The translations under genes were made by a program, and so were the position numbers. Below are positions 1 through 8,769 of a DNA stretch of 36,656 nucleotides, piece by piece. Source of the DNA: an uncultured Bacteroidaceae bacterium. GTDB lineage: Bacteria > Bacteroidota > Bacteroidia > Bacteroidales > Bacteroidaceae. The stretch covers positions 1 to 36,656 of the forward strand of contig CAJODY010000039.1 in NCBI GenBank assembly GCA_905233285.1, in the 5' to 3' direction. How positions within the stretch are numbered: the first letter of the stretch is position 1; each line of letters opens with the position of its first letter. The notes beneath the pieces are model-generated. The model did no database searches. It was not told the origin of the DNA and saw only the letters and a list, made by a program, of their open reading frames with translations.

Positions 1-40
1 CCTTGAACTGTTGACCCTGAATTTCTACGATTACGTACAT
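1..40 (-). CDS. rplU: 50S ribosomal protein L21, N-terminal fragment
   Basis: Only the first 13 codons are inside the window, reading MYVIVEIQGQQFK from an ATG whose first base is at 40. This matches the highly conserved start of bacterial ribosomal protein L21, a 23S rRNA-binding protein of the large subunit. The gene continues off the left edge. A good phylum-type promoter lies at 127-158, giving a leader of roughly 80 bases. The identification rests on a very short stretch but the motif is characteristic. Confidence 0.8.
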   Translation of the reverse strand, partial: MYVIVEIQGQQFK

Positions 41-126
41 TTTTTATTATTATTTAGGGTTGGGACCGCAGGGCGAAGCTACTCTCTTAGCTTACTTGTA
101 CGAGCCACTACGGCATAAATCGGCTG

Positions 127-158
127 CAAAGGTACGACTAAGTGAGCGGAAAAACAAA
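127..158 (-). promoter_or_regulatory. Bacteroidota-type promoter of rplU
   Basis: On the minus strand TTTG (158-155) is followed after exactly 20 bases by TACCTTTG (134-127). This is a full match to the phylum's -33 TTTG / -7 TAnnTTTG consensus. Transcription would start near 120 and leave a leader of about 80 bases before the rplU start at 40. That leader can form a small hairpin, AAGCTA/TAGCTT, at 93-76. Confidence 0.75.
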
Positions 159-198
159 AGATTGTGACAGAATTTTTATTATTATGCATTTTTATTTT

Positions 199-234
199 AA
201 AAAAATAGCGCACAACCTTTCGGCTATGCGCTAT
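199..234 (-). terminator. Rho-independent terminator of dnaK
   Basis: On the minus strand a 13-bp stem (arms 234-222 and 217-205, with two G-U pairs) is capped by a GAAA tetraloop and followed by a run of seven T. It lies 27 bases past the dnaK stop codon and upstream of the rplU promoter, so it separates the two transcripts. Confidence 0.85.
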
Positions 235-261
235 CATTATAGATTATAGTTTTAGAGGCTA

Positions 262-2193
262 TTATTTCACCTCCTCGAAGTCGGCATCCTGAACGTTGTC
301 GCCGTTGTTCTGGCTTGACGAACCTGACTGCTGCTGACCGCCCTGGAATCCTGCATCTGCACCTGCTCCTGCACCTGGCTGAGCACCACCTGCTGCGTAC
401 ATCTTCTGGCTTGCTGCCTGCATCTTGGCGTTGAGGTCGTTGATGGCTGCATCAATCTGTGCCACGTCGCCGCTGTCCTTTGCCTTCTTCAGTGCCTCGA
501 TTGCTGCCTCGATGCCTGGTTTGTCGTCAGCTGGAACCTTGTCGCCATTCTCCTTGAGGAAGTTCTCAGTCTGGAATGCCATTGAGTCAGCCTGGTTAAT
601 CTTGTCAATACGTTCGCGCTCCTTGTTGTCGGCTTCTGCATTTGCTTCTGCCTCCGCCTTCATGCGGTCGATTTCCTCTTTTGAAAGACCTGAAGATGCT
701 TCGATACGTATTTCCTGTTCCTTACCTGTAGCCTTATCCTTTGCAGATACCTTGAGGATACCGTTGGCATCGATGTCGAACGATACTTCAATCTGTGGAA
801 CTCCACGACGTGCTGGTGCGATACCTGTGAGGTTGAAGTTACCTATTGACTTGTTCTGAGCTGCCATTGGACGTTCGCCCTGAAGTACGTGGATAGTCAC
901 TTCGGTCTGGTTGTCGGCTGCAGTTGAGAATGTCTCTGTCTTCTTGCAAGGTATGGTTGTGTTGGCCTCAATCATCTTTGTCATGACACCACCAAGGGTT
1001 TCGATACCCATTGACAGCGGAGTTACGTCGAGCAGTACGATGTCGCCTACGCCTTCTTCCTTGTTGAGGATTGCTCCCTGGATTGAAGCTCCTACGGCTA
1101 CCACCTCGTCTGGGTTAACACCCTTTGAAGGTACTTTGCCGAAGTAGTCCTGTACGAGCTGCTGAACAGCAGGGATACGGCTTGAACCACCTACGAGGAT
1201 TACTTCATCGATGTCGCTTGTAGAGATGCCTGCATCGCGGATAGCTGCCTTACATGGTTCGAGACATGCCTGGATGAGATTGTGTGCAAGACTTTCGAAC
1301 TTAGCACGTGTCAGTGTGGTTACGAGGTGCTTTGGCACACCGCCTACAGCTGTGATGTACGGCAGGTTGATTTCAGTAGAAGAACCGCTTGAGAGTTCAA
1401 TCTTAGCTTTTTCAGCTGCCTCCTTAAGACGCTGCATTGCCATTGGGTCCTGTGTGAGGTCAATACCTTCCTGAGCCTTGAAGTCGCTTGCCAACCAGTC
1501 AATGATTACCTGGTCGAAGTCGTCACCTCCGAGGTGTGTATTACCGTTTGTTGAGAGTACTTCGAACACGCCGCCACCGAATTCGAGGATTGAGATATCG
1601 AATGTACCACCACCAAGGTCGAACACCGCAATCTTCATATCCTTGTTTGCCTTGTCGATACCGTATGCAAGTGCTGCTGCAGTAGGCTCATTTACGATAC
1701 GCTTAACCTCGAGTCCGGCAATCTGTCCAGCTTCCTTAGTAGCCTGACGCTGTGAGTCGGAGAAGTATGCAGGAACGGTGATGACTGCTTCCTTAACTTC
1801 CTGTCCGAGGTAGTCCTCAGCTGTCTTCTTCATCTTCTGAAGAATCATTGCAGAGATTTCTTGCGGAGTATAGAGCTTGCCTTCGATGTCAACACGTGGA
1901 GTGTTGTTGTCGCCACGTTTTACAGTATAAGGAACGCGTGCTATCTCCTGCTGTACCTGATCGTAGGTTTCACCCATGAAACGCTTGATTGAGAATACTG
2001 TGTTCTTTGGGTTTGTGATAGCCTGACGCTTTGCAGGGTCACCTACTTTGCGCTCACCATCCTTTACGAAACCTACAACGGAAGGGGTGGTGCGCTTGCC
2101 TTCGCTGTTTGTGATAACTACAGGCTCGTTGCCTTCAAAAACGCTGACACATGAGTTTGTTGTGCCAAGGTCAATACCAATAATCTTTCCCAT
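262..2193 (-). CDS. dnaK: Molecular chaperone DnaK (Hsp70)
   Basis: A 643-residue Hsp70 chaperone that binds and releases unfolded polypeptides in an ATP-dependent cycle with DnaJ and GrpE in the cytoplasm. The N-terminal ATPase domain begins with the phosphate-1 motif [12 protein letters not shown] (about residues 4-15). [10 protein letters not shown] (about 190-200) and [11 protein letters not shown] (about 340) follow. The interdomain linker reads [17 protein letters not shown], then comes the substrate-binding domain and a Gly/Gln-rich tail ending DADFEEVK. The start is the ATG at 2193. An in-frame extension to 2268 adds 25 unrelated residues before MGKIIGID and is rejected. Neither dnaJ nor grpE is adjacent, so the gene appears monocistronic with its own terminator. 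The upstream region lacks a clear TAnnTTTG and instead holds TGAC repeats, suggesting special regulation (inference). Confidence 0.98.
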   Translation of the reverse strand: MGKIIGIDLGTTNSCVSVFEGNEPVVITNSEGKRTTPSVVGFVKDGERKVGDPAKRQAITNPKNTVFSIKRFMGETYDQVQQEIARVPYTVKRGDNNTPRVDIEGKLYTPQEISAMILQKMKKTAEDYLGQEVKEAVITVPAYFSDSQRQATKEAGQIAGLEVKRIVNEPTAAALAYGIDKANKDMKIAVFDLGGGTFDISILEFGGGVFEVLSTNGNTHLGGDDFDQVIIDWLASDFKAQEGIDLTQDPMAMQRLKEAAEKAKIELSSGSSTEINLPYITAVGGVPKHLVTTLTRAKFESLAHNLIQACLEPCKAAIRDAGISTSDIDEVILVGGSSRIPAVQQLVQDYFGKVPSKGVNPDEVVAVGASIQGAILNKEEGVGDIVLLDVTPLSMGIETLGGVMTKMIEANTTIPCKKTETFSTAADNQTEVTIHVLQGERPMAAQNKSIGNFNLTGIAPARRGVPQIEVSFDIDANGILKVSAKDKATGKEQEIRIEASSGLSKEEIDRMKAEAEANAEADNKERERIDKINQADSMAFQTENFLKENGDKVPADDKPGIEAAIEALKKAKDSGDVAQIDAAINDLNAKMQAASQKMYAAGGAQPGAGAGADAGFQGGQQQSGSSSQNNGDNVQDADFEEVK

Positions 2194-2296
2194 AATATTT
2201 AATTGTTTTTGTGTTAATACTCTGATTTGTCTATAGCCGATATGTGATTTTTTCGGCACGACAGCCAATCAGACAATAATCGTGCCATGTGTGGGT

Positions 2297-2335
2297 TGAC
2301 TGACACTCGCACTGACACGATATGACATTTTGACG
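2297..2335. promoter_or_regulatory. TGAC repeat cluster upstream of dnaK
   Basis: Five TGAC units start at 2297, 2301, 2313, 2323 and 2331. They include two identical octamers ACTGACAC (2299-2306 and 2311-2318) 12 bases apart. The cluster lies about 100-140 bases upstream of the dnaK start in the only gap that can hold its promoter. An inverted pair GGCACG/CGTGCC (2255-2260, 2281-2286) lies between it and the gene. A regulator-binding role is inferred. Confidence 0.4.
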
Positions 2336-2370
2336 CAAAAACGCCACAAAAACAAATGGGAAATGGTGGA

Positions 2371-3030
2371 TTACAACTTGTCGCCGTACATCAAATCACC
2401 TGCATCGCCTAATCCTGGCACTATATATTTCTGATCGTTGAGGATTGGGTCTATGGCTCCGCAGAAGAGTGTGATATCATCGCTTGCAAAGACTTTCTGC
2501 AGGCGCTCTATGCCATATTTGCTGGCTATAACGCATGCCAAAATCAGTCTTGATGGTGAGCCTTTTGTCTTCAGAGCCTGATATGCCAGTTCCATACTGT
2601 CACCGGTAGCAAGCATCGGGTCAACGATTATCAATGTCTTACCATCGAGGGCAGGAGAGGCTATGTATTCTATCTTAACACCAACTTTCGTACATTCCTT
2701 GTCGAGGTAATATCTGTATGCCGACACGAAGGCATTGCCTGCTTTGTCAAAGATATTGAGAAATCCTGTGTGGAATGGAAGTCCAGCCCTGAATACGGTA
2801 CCAAGGACGATGTTATCCTTCAATACTCTCACATCGGTAGTAGTGAGCGGGGTTTCGATTGTTTGTCTTTTGTAATTGAGCATCTTACTGATATCGTATG
2901 CCATCAGCATTCCGATACGCTCGATGTTATGTCGAAACCTCATTCTGTCGTTCTGCACGTTTTTGTCGCGCAATTCTGCCATAAACTGACTTACTACGCT
3001 GTCCCTTTCCGAATAATTAATAACTTTCAT
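2371..3030 (-). CDS. upp: Uracil phosphoribosyltransferase
   Basis: A 219-residue enzyme of pyrimidine salvage that converts uracil and PRPP to UMP in the cytoplasm. The PRPP-binding loop reads LIIVDPMLATGDSM (about residues 130-143). The uracil-binding C-terminus reads YIVPGLGDAGDLMYG. Length and architecture match the family. The gene starts at the ATG at 3030 and has its own promoter (TTTG, 21 bases, TATCTTCG at 3080-3048). It is divergent from the DUF1460 gene and lies upstream of dnaK in the same direction, with 177 bases between them, so it is probably a separate unit. Confidence 0.95.
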   Translation of the reverse strand: MKVINYSERDSVVSQFMAELRDKNVQNDRMRFRHNIERIGMLMAYDISKMLNYKRQTIETPLTTTDVRVLKDNIVLGTVFRAGLPFHTGFLNIFDKAGNAFVSAYRYYLDKECTKVGVKIEYIASPALDGKTLIIVDPMLATGDSMELAYQALKTKGSPSRLILACVIASKYGIERLQKVFASDDITLFCGAIDPILNDQKYIVPGLGDAGDLMYGDKL

Positions 3031-3047
3031 GGTTGTTAAATTTTATG

Positions 3048-3080
3048 CGAAGATAGTTCAAAAACATCAGAAAATGCAAA
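3048..3080 (-). promoter_or_regulatory. Promoter of upp
   Basis: On the minus strand TTTG (3080-3077) and TATCTTCG (3055-3048) are separated by 21 bases. This is a near-consensus phylum promoter about 18 bases upstream of the upp start codon. Confidence 0.55.
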
Positions 3081-3177
3081 CATTTCTGTACTTTAATCAT
3101 CAACCATACAAATTATTTGCTGGTTGATGTTTCTTAATAGTATAAAATGTTGTATTTTCGCAGCAAATAAACAAGGA

Positions 3178-4035
3178 ATGATAAAGAAGTTATTTACAAC
3201 ATTTCTCCTGCTCTTTATATTAAATAATGTGTGGGCGCAGGTTGAAGTTACCCGTGACGACTCTTTGCTCGTTATTAAATTGCTAGAGAAAGCTAAAACG
3301 GAAAGGGCAGGGGAGAATCGTATGATTTATTTCGGAAAGCAGTTCTTGGGGCTGCCTTATGTGGCTCATACTCTTGAGAATGGCGACAGCGAACATCTCA
3401 TTGTGAATCTGCACGGACTTGATTGTACTACATTCGTGGAAACGGTGACGGCTTTGTCACTTTGTGATGCACACGATCAGCGTACTTTTGCAGACTATTG
3501 TCATTGGCTTACCACAATACGATATCGTTATGGCAAGATGACGGATTATACCAGCCGACTGCATTATTTTACGTGGTGGGGTGAGGATAATGAACAGCTA
3601 GGTATCGTTAAGTCGATGTATGACCCGGATGTGTTTGTCGATACTCAGACAATTGACATCTACTACATGACAAAATACCCGAACTACTACAAACAACTGA
3701 CAAACCATCCGCAGTTCATCAGCAAGATACGTGAGTATGAGAAAGTATCGAAAGGGGAGAAATATAAATTTATTCCGAAACGTCTGCTAAATCTGCCTCA
3801 ATCATCAGCTCTTGGAGTGGTTCACGATGGTGATATCGTCTCTATGCTCACTTCAAAACCAGGACTCGACACTCAGCACATCGGCATAGCCTTTTGGCGT
3901 GACGGACGTCTGCACCTCATGCATGCATCCAGCCTTTACAAGAAAGTGGTAATGGACACTATGACGTTCTACGATTACGAGCAGAAACAACCATCCCACA
4001 CGGGAATACGTGTATATCGGGGTGTGAAATTCTAA
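3178..4035 (+). CDS. DUF1460 N-acetylmuramoyl-L-alanine amidase-like secreted protein
   Basis: A 285-residue exported protein of the DUF1460 family, an NlpC/P60-like cysteine hydrolase fold thought to act on peptidoglycan in the periplasm. The signal peptide covers about residues 1-20 (MIKKLFTTFLLLFILNNVWA). The likely nucleophile is Cys83 in HGLDCTTFVETV. The likely catalytic His lies in DTQHIGIAFWRDGRLHLMHASS near residue 230. The start is the ATG at 3178, which gives a normal signal peptide. An upstream in-frame ATG at 3124 would add 18 residues lying over the promoter region (a TATTTTCG -7-like box is at 3153-3160). A cyclophilin gene follows after 23 bases, so the two are probably cotranscribed. 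The exact substrate is not visible from sequence. Confidence 0.85.
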   Translation: MIKKLFTTFLLLFILNNVWAQVEVTRDDSLLVIKLLEKAKTERAGENRMIYFGKQFLGLPYVAHTLENGDSEHLIVNLHGLDCTTFVETVTALSLCDAHDQRTFADYCHWLTTIRYRYGKMTDYTSRLHYFTWWGEDNEQLGIVKSMYDPDVFVDTQTIDIYYMTKYPNYYKQLTNHPQFISKIREYEKVSKGEKYKFIPKRLLNLPQSSALGVVHDGDIVSMLTSKPGLDTQHIGIAFWRDGRLHLMHASSLYKKVVMDTMTFYDYEQKQPSHTGIRVYRGVKF

Positions 4036-4058
4036 TATCAGAAAATTATCAATACATA

Positions 4059-4874
4059 ATGAAGAAACTGTTTTTTTTCCTACTGTCACTTATCCTCTTT
4101 GTCAGTTGTAATGGTCAGAAACGCGAAGGGGCAAGTACGGAAATTGTACTTGAGACAACTCTTGGCGACATACACATAGCTTTGTTTGACGATACTCCCG
4201 GACATCGCGACAATATAGTACAGAATATTCGCGATGGGAAATACGATGGTGTCACGTTTCATCGTGTTATACGTAATTTTATGATTCAGACAGGTGACCC
4301 TGCCACCCGTCCGGGTGCAGAACCGGTTGATACTACCTTACAACCAGAACGCATACCAGCTGAGATAGTATATCCGAAATATTTCCATCAGCGTGGTTTC
4401 GTGGGTGCAGCACGCGATGGTGAAGAAGAGAATCCTAAACGTATGTCTGACAAATACCAATTCTATATCATTACAGGGAAGATTTGTTCCGATGCAGACT
4501 TGGATGGTTATGAGTCGGCTAGGGAAGAAAGGGAAGCTCAAGCTTTGTTTGACCGACTATGTGATGATAATAAAGCAGAAATTGATGCAATCCGTGCTGC
4601 TCGTCAGCCACGAAAACTGAGCGACCGTCTTGAAAAGTTGCTCGATGAGGCTCGTATGAAAGTATCAGAGAATCCGCCATTGACATTCACAAGGGCTCAA
4701 CGTGGTTCATATCGCAGTAGGGGTGGTGCTCCCTGGCTCGATGGTGAATATACAGTTTTTGGAGAGGTTGTGGAAGGAATGGCAATAGTTGAGAAAATTC
4801 AAAAAATCAAAACCAACGACAAGGATGTTCCTCTGGCAGAAGTCAGAGTTAAACGTGCTTATGTTAAGGAATAA
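4059..4874 (+). CDS. Cyclophilin-type peptidyl-prolyl isomerase, lipoprotein
   Basis: A 271-residue lipoprotein with a cyclophilin domain, which catalyses cis-trans isomerisation of X-Pro bonds during protein folding in the envelope. The lipobox LFVSC places the lipidated Cys at residue 17. The cyclophilin core runs from ETTLGDIHIALF through VTFHRVIRNFMIQTGDP (catalytic Arg in FHR) to YTVFGEVVEGMAIVEKI. An insert of about 85 mostly charged and helical residues splits the core after YQFYIITGK; such inserts occur in other Bacteroidota cyclophilins. It lies 23 bases after the DUF1460 gene and 46 bases before the GH2 gene on the same strand, so an operon is likely but unproven. Confidence 0.93.
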   Translation: MKKLFFFLLSLILFVSCNGQKREGASTEIVLETTLGDIHIALFDDTPGHRDNIVQNIRDGKYDGVTFHRVIRNFMIQTGDPATRPGAEPVDTTLQPERIPAEIVYPKYFHQRGFVGAARDGEEENPKRMSDKYQFYIITGKICSDADLDGYESAREEREAQALFDRLCDDNKAEIDAIRAARQPRKLSDRLEKLLDEARMKVSENPPLTFTRAQRGSYRSRGGAPWLDGEYTVFGEVVEGMAIVEKIQKIKTNDKDVPLAEVRVKRAYVKE

Positions 4875-4920
4875 AATCAATCGTATATTTTATAATACTC
4901 CAATATAATAATATTCAAAA

Positions 4921-7419
4921 ATGGAAAGCATAAAGTCTTTATTCAGAGCCACTACATTAATAGTTTTATTTCTCCTTGGTTTACAAGTTGCTGACGCACA
5001 GCGCAAGGAAACCCTTTTGAAAGATGGATGGCGATTTATCAGAGCTGATAAGATGTCTGGTGATGAGGCTGCCAAGCCTAAATATAATGATTCAAAGTGG
5101 CAGGAAGTGAGTATTCCGCACGATTGGGCTATAGCTGGTCCGTTTGATAAGGAAATTGACAAACAAGTAGTTGCCATTGAACAGAATGGAGAGAAAGAAG
5201 CAACTGAAAAGACAGGACGAAGCGGTTCGCTGCCTTGGATAGGAAGTGGATGGTATCGCACCCATTTCAAAGTGGACAAAGGCTATGGTCGCTTTCTTCT
5301 TAATTTTGATGGTGCAATGGCGGAACCTGTTGTTTATGTAAATGGTAAGAAGGTTGGAGAATGGAAGTATGGATATAGTGCTTTCAATATTGATATAACT
5401 CCATACGTAAACAAGGACGGAAAGGATAATACTTTGGCAGTTCATTTGCAGAATGTGGAAGAGAGTAGCCGTTGGTATCCTGGTGCCGGACTGTATCGTC
5501 CTGTGACATTGATTCAGACTGGTCGTAGTGCAATAGCAGAATGGAGTATAACAGCCAATACCATTAGTGTAAGTCCCGACGATGGAATAGCAGTTGAACA
5601 GTTCGGAGCCCAGGCAATTGGCTTTGGTGGGCAGTTTCTTGGTTTCAATTTCATTGTGCGTATCGGAAATAGGGAAATATCACGTCTGGTACGTCTCGAC
5701 CGCGATGGTATCGCATCAACCACTGCTACATATTATGGAGTTGAAATGTGGTCGCCTGAAAATCCGAAGTTGTATGACTTAACGGTAGAGCTTTGTGTGG
5801 TTAATAATGATGGTACCAAAGGCGAAGTGCTCGACAGCCAGACCAAGAGAATAGGTTTCCGCACAGTGGAATGTAACAGAGAAGTTGGTTTTGCGTTGAA
5901 TGGTCAGAGCCGAAAGATAAAAGGTGTTTGTTTGCATCATGATTTAGGCATGATAGGAGCGGCTGTAAATAAAGCTGCTATTGTTCGCCAGATTGAACTG
6001 CTAAAAACAATGGGTTGTGATGCCATTCGTACGGCACATAATATGCCGTCGCAGATTCAGATGGATGTATGTGATTCGCTTGGTATGATGGTCATGGCAG
6101 AGAGTTTCGATATGTGGGTATATGCAAAATGTAAGAATGGTTATGCCCGATTCTTCAAGGAATGGAGCGACCGCGACATAGAGAATCTTGTACGTGCCAA
6201 CCGCCTGCACCCATCCATCATCATGTGGAGTGTGGGTAATGAAATACCAGAACAGGGTATGAAAGAAGGACCAAAGATGTTGCGCCACTTGCAGGAAACA
6301 GTTCATTTGTACGATAAGTCACGTCCTATAACCAACGGTATGGATCGTATAGATAATGCTCTCAACACAGGATTTGCTCAGATTTCAGAAGTACCTGGAA
6401 TGAACTATCGTGTACATAAATATGAGATGGCTTACGAGAAACTTGGACAGGGTTATCTGCTTGGTAGCGAAACAGCATCAACAGTCTCGTCGCGTGGTGT
6501 TTATAAGTTCCCGCTTACAGAGGAGAAGGGTGTGACATATCCTGATGGTCAGTGTTCAAGTTATGACCTTACGGCTTGTTCGTGGAGTAACCTGCCCGAT
6601 GATGATTGGCAGATGCAGGATGACAAATATTGGGTAATTGGAGAATTCGTTTGGACTGGTTTTGATTATCTTGGCGAACCGACTCCATATGACAATTATT
6701 GGCCAAGCCGTTCGTCTTATTTCGGTATATTCGACCTTGCCGGCCTGCCCAAAGACCGCTATTGGCTCTATCGTTCACATTGGAATCAGGAAGAGACTAC
6801 AATACACCTCTTACCACATTGGAACTGGGAAGGCAGAGAAGGGGAAGTGACACCTGTCTATTGTTACACGAACCATCCGACGGCAGAACTCTTCATCAAC
6901 GGTGTGAGCCAAGGCAAAAAGACTAAGAATTCCAAGTCTCGTCTAGACCGTTATCGTCTGCGTTGGAACGATGTGATATACAAACCGGGCGAACTGAAAG
7001 TTGTTGTATATGACAAAGATGGTAATGAAGCGGGAACAGAAATTGTAAAGACAGCAGGCAAGCCGAGTCGTGTCAGAATTACTGCGGACAAGGCGTTATA
7101 TAGAGCGGAGGAGTATCCTGTGCTGAAAGCCGATGGCGACGATATGGCGTTTTTTACAGTTGATATTACCGACAAACACGGCAACCTATGTCCGAATGCT
7201 GACAACGAAGTTCATGTCGAGGTTACAGGAAGTGCCTTGTTTAAAGGTATGTGTAATGGAGATGCTACTAGTCTTGAACCGTTCACATCTCCATTTATGA
7301 AAGTTTTCCACGGACAACTTGTATTCGCTATACAAACAGTAAAACAGCAGGGTTTCATTACCATCAAAGTGAGTGGCAAGGGACTGAAACCTGCTGTTCT
7401 AGAGATTTTTGCAGAATAG
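4921..7419 (+). CDS. Secreted glycoside hydrolase family 2 (beta-galactosidase-like)
   Basis: An 832-residue GH2 enzyme that cleaves terminal beta-linked sugars by a retaining mechanism. The signal peptide ends near residue 27 (VADAQ). Order of parts: sugar-binding jelly roll (about 30-200, with IPHDWAIAGPFD and SGWYRTHF), immunoglobulin-like domain, TIM barrel (about 320-620), then a DUF4982-like module (HWNWEGREGEVTPVYCYTNH, about 650-720) and a last beta domain. The acid/base is Glu441 in WSVGNEIPEQ and the nucleophile is probably Glu575 in GEFVWTGFDYLGEP. beta-Galactosidase is the commonest activity for this arrangement, but beta-glucuronidase or other GH2 specificities cannot be excluded. 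It ends 14 bases from the convergent xylA. Confidence 0.92.
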   Translation: MESIKSLFRATTLIVLFLLGLQVADAQRKETLLKDGWRFIRADKMSGDEAAKPKYNDSKWQEVSIPHDWAIAGPFDKEIDKQVVAIEQNGEKEATEKTGRSGSLPWIGSGWYRTHFKVDKGYGRFLLNFDGAMAEPVVYVNGKKVGEWKYGYSAFNIDITPYVNKDGKDNTLAVHLQNVEESSRWYPGAGLYRPVTLIQTGRSAIAEWSITANTISVSPDDGIAVEQFGAQAIGFGGQFLGFNFIVRIGNREISRLVRLDRDGIASTTATYYGVEMWSPENPKLYDLTVELCVVNNDGTKGEVLDSQTKRIGFRTVECNREVGFALNGQSRKIKGVCLHHDLGMIGAAVNKAAIVRQIELLKTMGCDAIRTAHNMPSQIQMDVCDSLGMMVMAESFDMWVYAKCKNGYARFFKEWSDRDIENLVRANRLHPSIIMWSVGNEIPEQGMKEGPKMLRHLQETVHLYDKSRPITNGMDRIDNALNTGFAQISEVPGMNYRVHKYEMAYEKLGQGYLLGSETASTVSSRGVYKFPLTEEKGVTYPDGQCSSYDLTACSWSNLPDDDWQMQDDKYWVIGEFVWTGFDYLGEPTPYDNYWPSRSSYFGIFDLAGLPKDRYWLYRSHWNQEETTIHLLPHWNWEGREGEVTPVYCYTNHPTAELFINGVSQGKKTKNSKSRLDRYRLRWNDVIYKPGELKVVVYDKDGNEAGTEIVKTAGKPSRVRITADKALYRAEEYPVLKADGDDMAFFTVDITDKHGNLCPNADNEVHVEVTGSALFKGMCNGDATSLEPFTSPFMKVFHGQLVFAIQTVKQQGFITIKVSGKGLKPAVLEIFAE

Positions 7420-7433
7420 AAAAAGTGCGAGGC

Positions 7434-8750
7434 TTATTTGGTATATAATGCTACGATAGCCTCGTATTTCTCCTGCTTGCCGGAAGTTTGTTTCGGTTCG
7501 CCGATTTTCTTTCCGTATTCGTAAACCTGCTCGAAGGTGAGCTTGCCGTCTTCGAAGTCTTTGCCAATACCGCTATCGAATGAAGCATATCTCTGTTTCT
7601 TCATAGCTGGCAATTCGCTGTTTTCCAGAATGTCGGCAGCGTTGAGTAAAGCACGAGCCAATGTGTCCATACCGCTTATGTGAGCGATGAAAAGGTCTTC
7701 CAAGTCAGTCGAACTACGTGTAATCTTAGCATCGAAGTTACTACCACCGTTGCCAAAGCCGCCATTGCGTATAATTTGCAACATGGCTTGTGTCAGTTCG
7801 AAGTTGTTTATTGGGAACTGATCAGTATCCCAACCATTCTGAGCATCACCTCTGTTGGCATCGATTGAGCCCAGCAGTCCAGCATCGACTGCACATGCTA
7901 GTTCGTGTTCGAAAGTATGACCAGCAAGTGTAGCATGGTTTACTTCAATGTTCAGTTTGAAATCCTTGTCTAATCCGTTAGCACGAAGGAATCCAATAAC
8001 AGTTTCTGCATCAACGTCGTACTGATGTTTGGTCGGTTCCATAGGTTTCGGTTCTATGAGGAATGTACCCTTGAAACCTTTCGAACGTCCATAATCCCTT
8101 GCCATACGAAGCATTATTGCCAAGTGTTCCTTCTCGCGTTTCTGGTCTGTGTTAAGCAGAGTCATATATCCTTCGCGTCCACCCCAGAATACATAGTTCT
8201 GACCACCTAACTTGATAGTCGCATCTATAGCAGTTTTAATCTGGACTATTGCACGTGCCACTGCATCAAAGTCAGGATTGGTTGATGCACCGTTGGCATA
8301 ACGCTTATGACTGAATACATTGGCTGTTCCCCAAAGATTCTTGATGTTAGGGAATTGCTTCATCTTCTCGAGTGCATAATCGGTGATGACTTTCATGCGT
8401 GCCTCATATTCTTCTACTGTATCTCCTTCTTCAACTAAATCGACATCGTGGAAGCAGAAATATTCGATACCCAGTTTGTCCATAAATTCAAAACCGGCAT
8501 CCATCTTGTCCTTTGCACGCTGAATTGGGTCAGCCGCTTTTGTCCACTCGTATATACGGGTCTGTCCACCAAACTGGTCTGCACTTGCCGGACCTAGTGT
8601 ATGCCACCAGCACATTGCAAATTTCAGCCAGTCTTTCATTTTCTTACCCATTACTACACGTTCTGGCTCATAGTAATGAAATGCCATCACGTTCTTGCTG
8701 TCTTTTCCCTCGAAGGGGATTTTACCTGTAAAATCGAAATACTCTTTCAT
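7434..8750 (-). CDS. xylA: Xylose isomerase
   Basis: A 438-residue cytoplasmic enzyme that converts D-xylose to D-xylulose with two divalent metals. Recognisable motifs are FCFHDVDLVEEGDT (catalytic His), KGTFLIEPKPMEPTKHQYD (metal-binding Glu), LNIEVNHATLAGHTFEHELA and SIDANRGD. Length fits the long class II xylose isomerases. The start is the ATG at 8750 (MKEYFDFTGKIPFEGKDS). The 12 extra upstream codons to 8786 overlap the end of xylB and are unlikely. xylB lies upstream with 19 bases between stop and start, so xylB-xylA form one operon. No xylose transporter or repressor gene is present here. Confidence 0.97.
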   Translation of the reverse strand: MKEYFDFTGKIPFEGKDSKNVMAFHYYEPERVVMGKKMKDWLKFAMCWWHTLGPASADQFGGQTRIYEWTKAADPIQRAKDKMDAGFEFMDKLGIEYFCFHDVDLVEEGDTVEEYEARMKVITDYALEKMKQFPNIKNLWGTANVFSHKRYANGASTNPDFDAVARAIVQIKTAIDATIKLGGQNYVFWGGREGYMTLLNTDQKREKEHLAIMLRMARDYGRSKGFKGTFLIEPKPMEPTKHQYDVDAETVIGFLRANGLDKDFKLNIEVNHATLAGHTFEHELACAVDAGLLGSIDANRGDAQNGWDTDQFPINNFELTQAMLQIIRNGGFGNGGSNFDAKITRSSTDLEDLFIAHISGMDTLARALLNAADILENSELPAMKKQRYASFDSGIGKDFEDGKLTFEQVYEYGKKIGEPKQTSGKQEKYEAIVALYTK

Positions 8751-8769
8751 AATTATAGATTTGTGGTTA

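Noticed and set aside
2260-2290. Sigma-54-like TGGCACG-N4-TTG element upstream of dnaK on the minus strand
   Set aside because: The -24 half matches well, but the nearly invariant GC of the -12 half reads GT, and no activator gene is nearby. It is probably chance or part of the inverted repeat.
7428-7464. Inverted repeat CGAGGCT/AGCCTCG between the convergent GH2 and xylA genes
   Set aside because: The arms are 7 bp with a 23-base loop, no T-run follows, and one arm lies in the xylA coding end. It is too weak to call a terminator.
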